The notes beneath the pieces were generated by a model. The model was not told the DNA's origin and searched no databases. It saw nothing but the letters and a program-made list of their open reading frames with translations. A stretch of DNA of 64,000 bases, taken from NCBI GenBank assembly GCA_902363595.1, contig CABJAP010000007.1, positions 124,001 through 188,000 of the forward strand, given 5' to 3'. The translations under genes were made by a program, and so were the position numbers. Positions 63,295-64,000 of the stretch are shown here, piece by piece. The stretch is from Clostridia bacterium. Its GTDB lineage: Bacteria; Bacillota; Clostridia; Peptostreptococcales; Anaerovoracaceae. Every line of letters begins with the position of its first letter. Positions within the stretch are counted from its first letter, which is position 1.

Positions 63295-64000
63295 CTAATT
63301 TGCTGTATCATTGCCGCTTATATCCCGTATCACATTTTTAACCCATTTTTTTGAGAAAAAGCGTCTCGTTAATGCGATACCTTTGGCCACATCCTCCAAT
63401 CTTACTGCTAAAACTGCAAAATAAATCGGCCATTTCAGCACCAGCGCTGTAAGAAAGGCTGTAGGCACGCCGATACACCAAACCGCCAAAACCTCAGCGA
63501 GCATCGCGTAACGGGTATCACCGCCGCATCGCAGTACACCGGTTATATTGGTAGCGTTGTAAATTCCCATCCACATGGTACAGCCATATACTACTAGAAT
63601 CCAAAATGCATACTCTGCACCAGTCTGGGTAAAATCAAAGAGGCTCAGCAGGGGTTTTCCGCATAAAATCAAACCCGATCCCGCACAGATGCCGATGATC
63701 AAACTGATACGCACCAACTTCTTTGCCAGATAATAGGCATACTCCAGCTTGCCTTCTCCCAATTTCTGTCCGACAAGAATCAGGGTCGCGTCTCCCACGC
63801 TGAAGGCGGCCATCATAAACAGATTATTGATGGTATTGCAGGCCTGAACAGCAGCGCCCTCTGTTACGCCGATTCTGGCAAAGGCAGCGATATAAAGAGC
63901 TGTGCCCAACCCCCACATGGTTTCGTTTATCGTAGTAGGTATGGCATTTTTGATGATCTTTACCGCAAATTCCTTGTCAAAGTCAAAGAATTCTCTCAGC
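63295..64000 (-). CDS. MATE-family efflux transporter, C-terminal part (cut by window end)
   Basis: The reading frame stays open to the window edge; the ATG at 63918 is internal. The visible 235 residues cover the second MATE half: KNAIPTTINETMWGLGTALYIAAFARIGVTEGAAVQACNTINNLFMMAAFSVGDATLILVGQKLGEGK and then the typical RCGGDTRYAMLAEVLAVWCIGVPTAFLTAL. It exports drugs or metabolites with Na+ or H+. It is not close to the MATE protein at 4621-5946. The protein ends in a basic tail (RRFFSKKWVKNVIRD). Confidence 0.88.
   Translation of the reverse strand, partial: LREFFDFDKEFAVKIIKNAIPTTINETMWGLGTALYIAAFARIGVTEGAAVQACNTINNLFMMAAFSVGDATLILVGQKLGEGKLEYAYYLAKKLVRISLIIGICAGSGLILCGKPLLSLFDFTQTGAEYAFWILVVYGCTMWMGIYNATNITGVLRCGGDTRYAMLAEVLAVWCIGVPTAFLTALVLKWPIYFAVLAVRLEDVAKGIALTRRFFSKKWVKNVIRDISGNDTAN

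Overview
The window is an ordinary chromosomal segment of an anaerobic, low- to mid-GC Firmicute of the class Clostridia. The evidence is two NAD(P)-linked [FeFe]-hydrogenase operons, an ATP synthase with a sodium-type c subunit, a Trp T-box leader, a Gram-positive type IV pilus operon, a sigma-54 amino-acid/polyamine module and clostridial-type AGGAGG ribosome sites. Family XIII/Anaerovoracaceae is a guess from gene content, not something the sequence proves. No rRNA, tRNA, CRISPR array, prophage or complete IS element was seen.

Layout. 1-2.7 kb: a small unknown gene and a divergent XRE regulator, a possible hairpin RNA, and a TrpB-like gene under a T-box. 2.8-9.4 kb (minus strand): an FAD/[2Fe-2S] oxidoreductase with a D,D-carboxypeptidase, a MATE exporter, and the operon mtnA-eamA-scpA-scpB. 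9.4-10 kb: a 78-bp tandem repeat. 10-20.7 kb: a cation exporter, then an aldehyde dehydrogenase, a putrescine-type aminotransferase, a DUF368 (C55-P translocase) gene, a saccharopine-dehydrogenase-like gene, an NhaC antiporter and a PAS/sigma-54 activator. Two of these genes (patA-like and nhaC) have good -24/-12 promoters. 21-25.4 kb: a radical SAM protein and a BspA-type LRR surface protein. 25.5-26 kb: a histidine-kinase remnant. 26-40 kb (minus): a complete type IV pilus operon with pilin, second pilin, pilD, C, M, N, O, B, T and four minor pilins, one of 907 aa. 40.4-45.7 kb: a thioesterase, an Rpn-type nuclease, and feoA-feoB-phzF. 46.4-56.1 kb: two tandem hydCBA operons followed by a TM1266-family hydrogenase regulator. 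56.2-63 kb (minus): atpIBEFHAGDC. 63.3-64 kb: the 3' part of a second MATE exporter.

How it fits together. The hydrogenases exchange electrons among NAD(P)H, ferredoxin and H2. The ATP synthase probably runs on Na+, and NhaC also handles Na+. The two HydB paralogues differ at the residue that sets NADH/NADPH choice in NuoF, so the duplication may give one NADH and one NADPH enzyme. The pilus operon builds a filament with large adhesin-like minor pilins.

The least explained content is intergenic. At least four families of repeated, hairpin-forming elements sit between operons. One of them (37534-37703 and 55590-55761) keeps three mutually complementary arms through matched base changes in its two copies.
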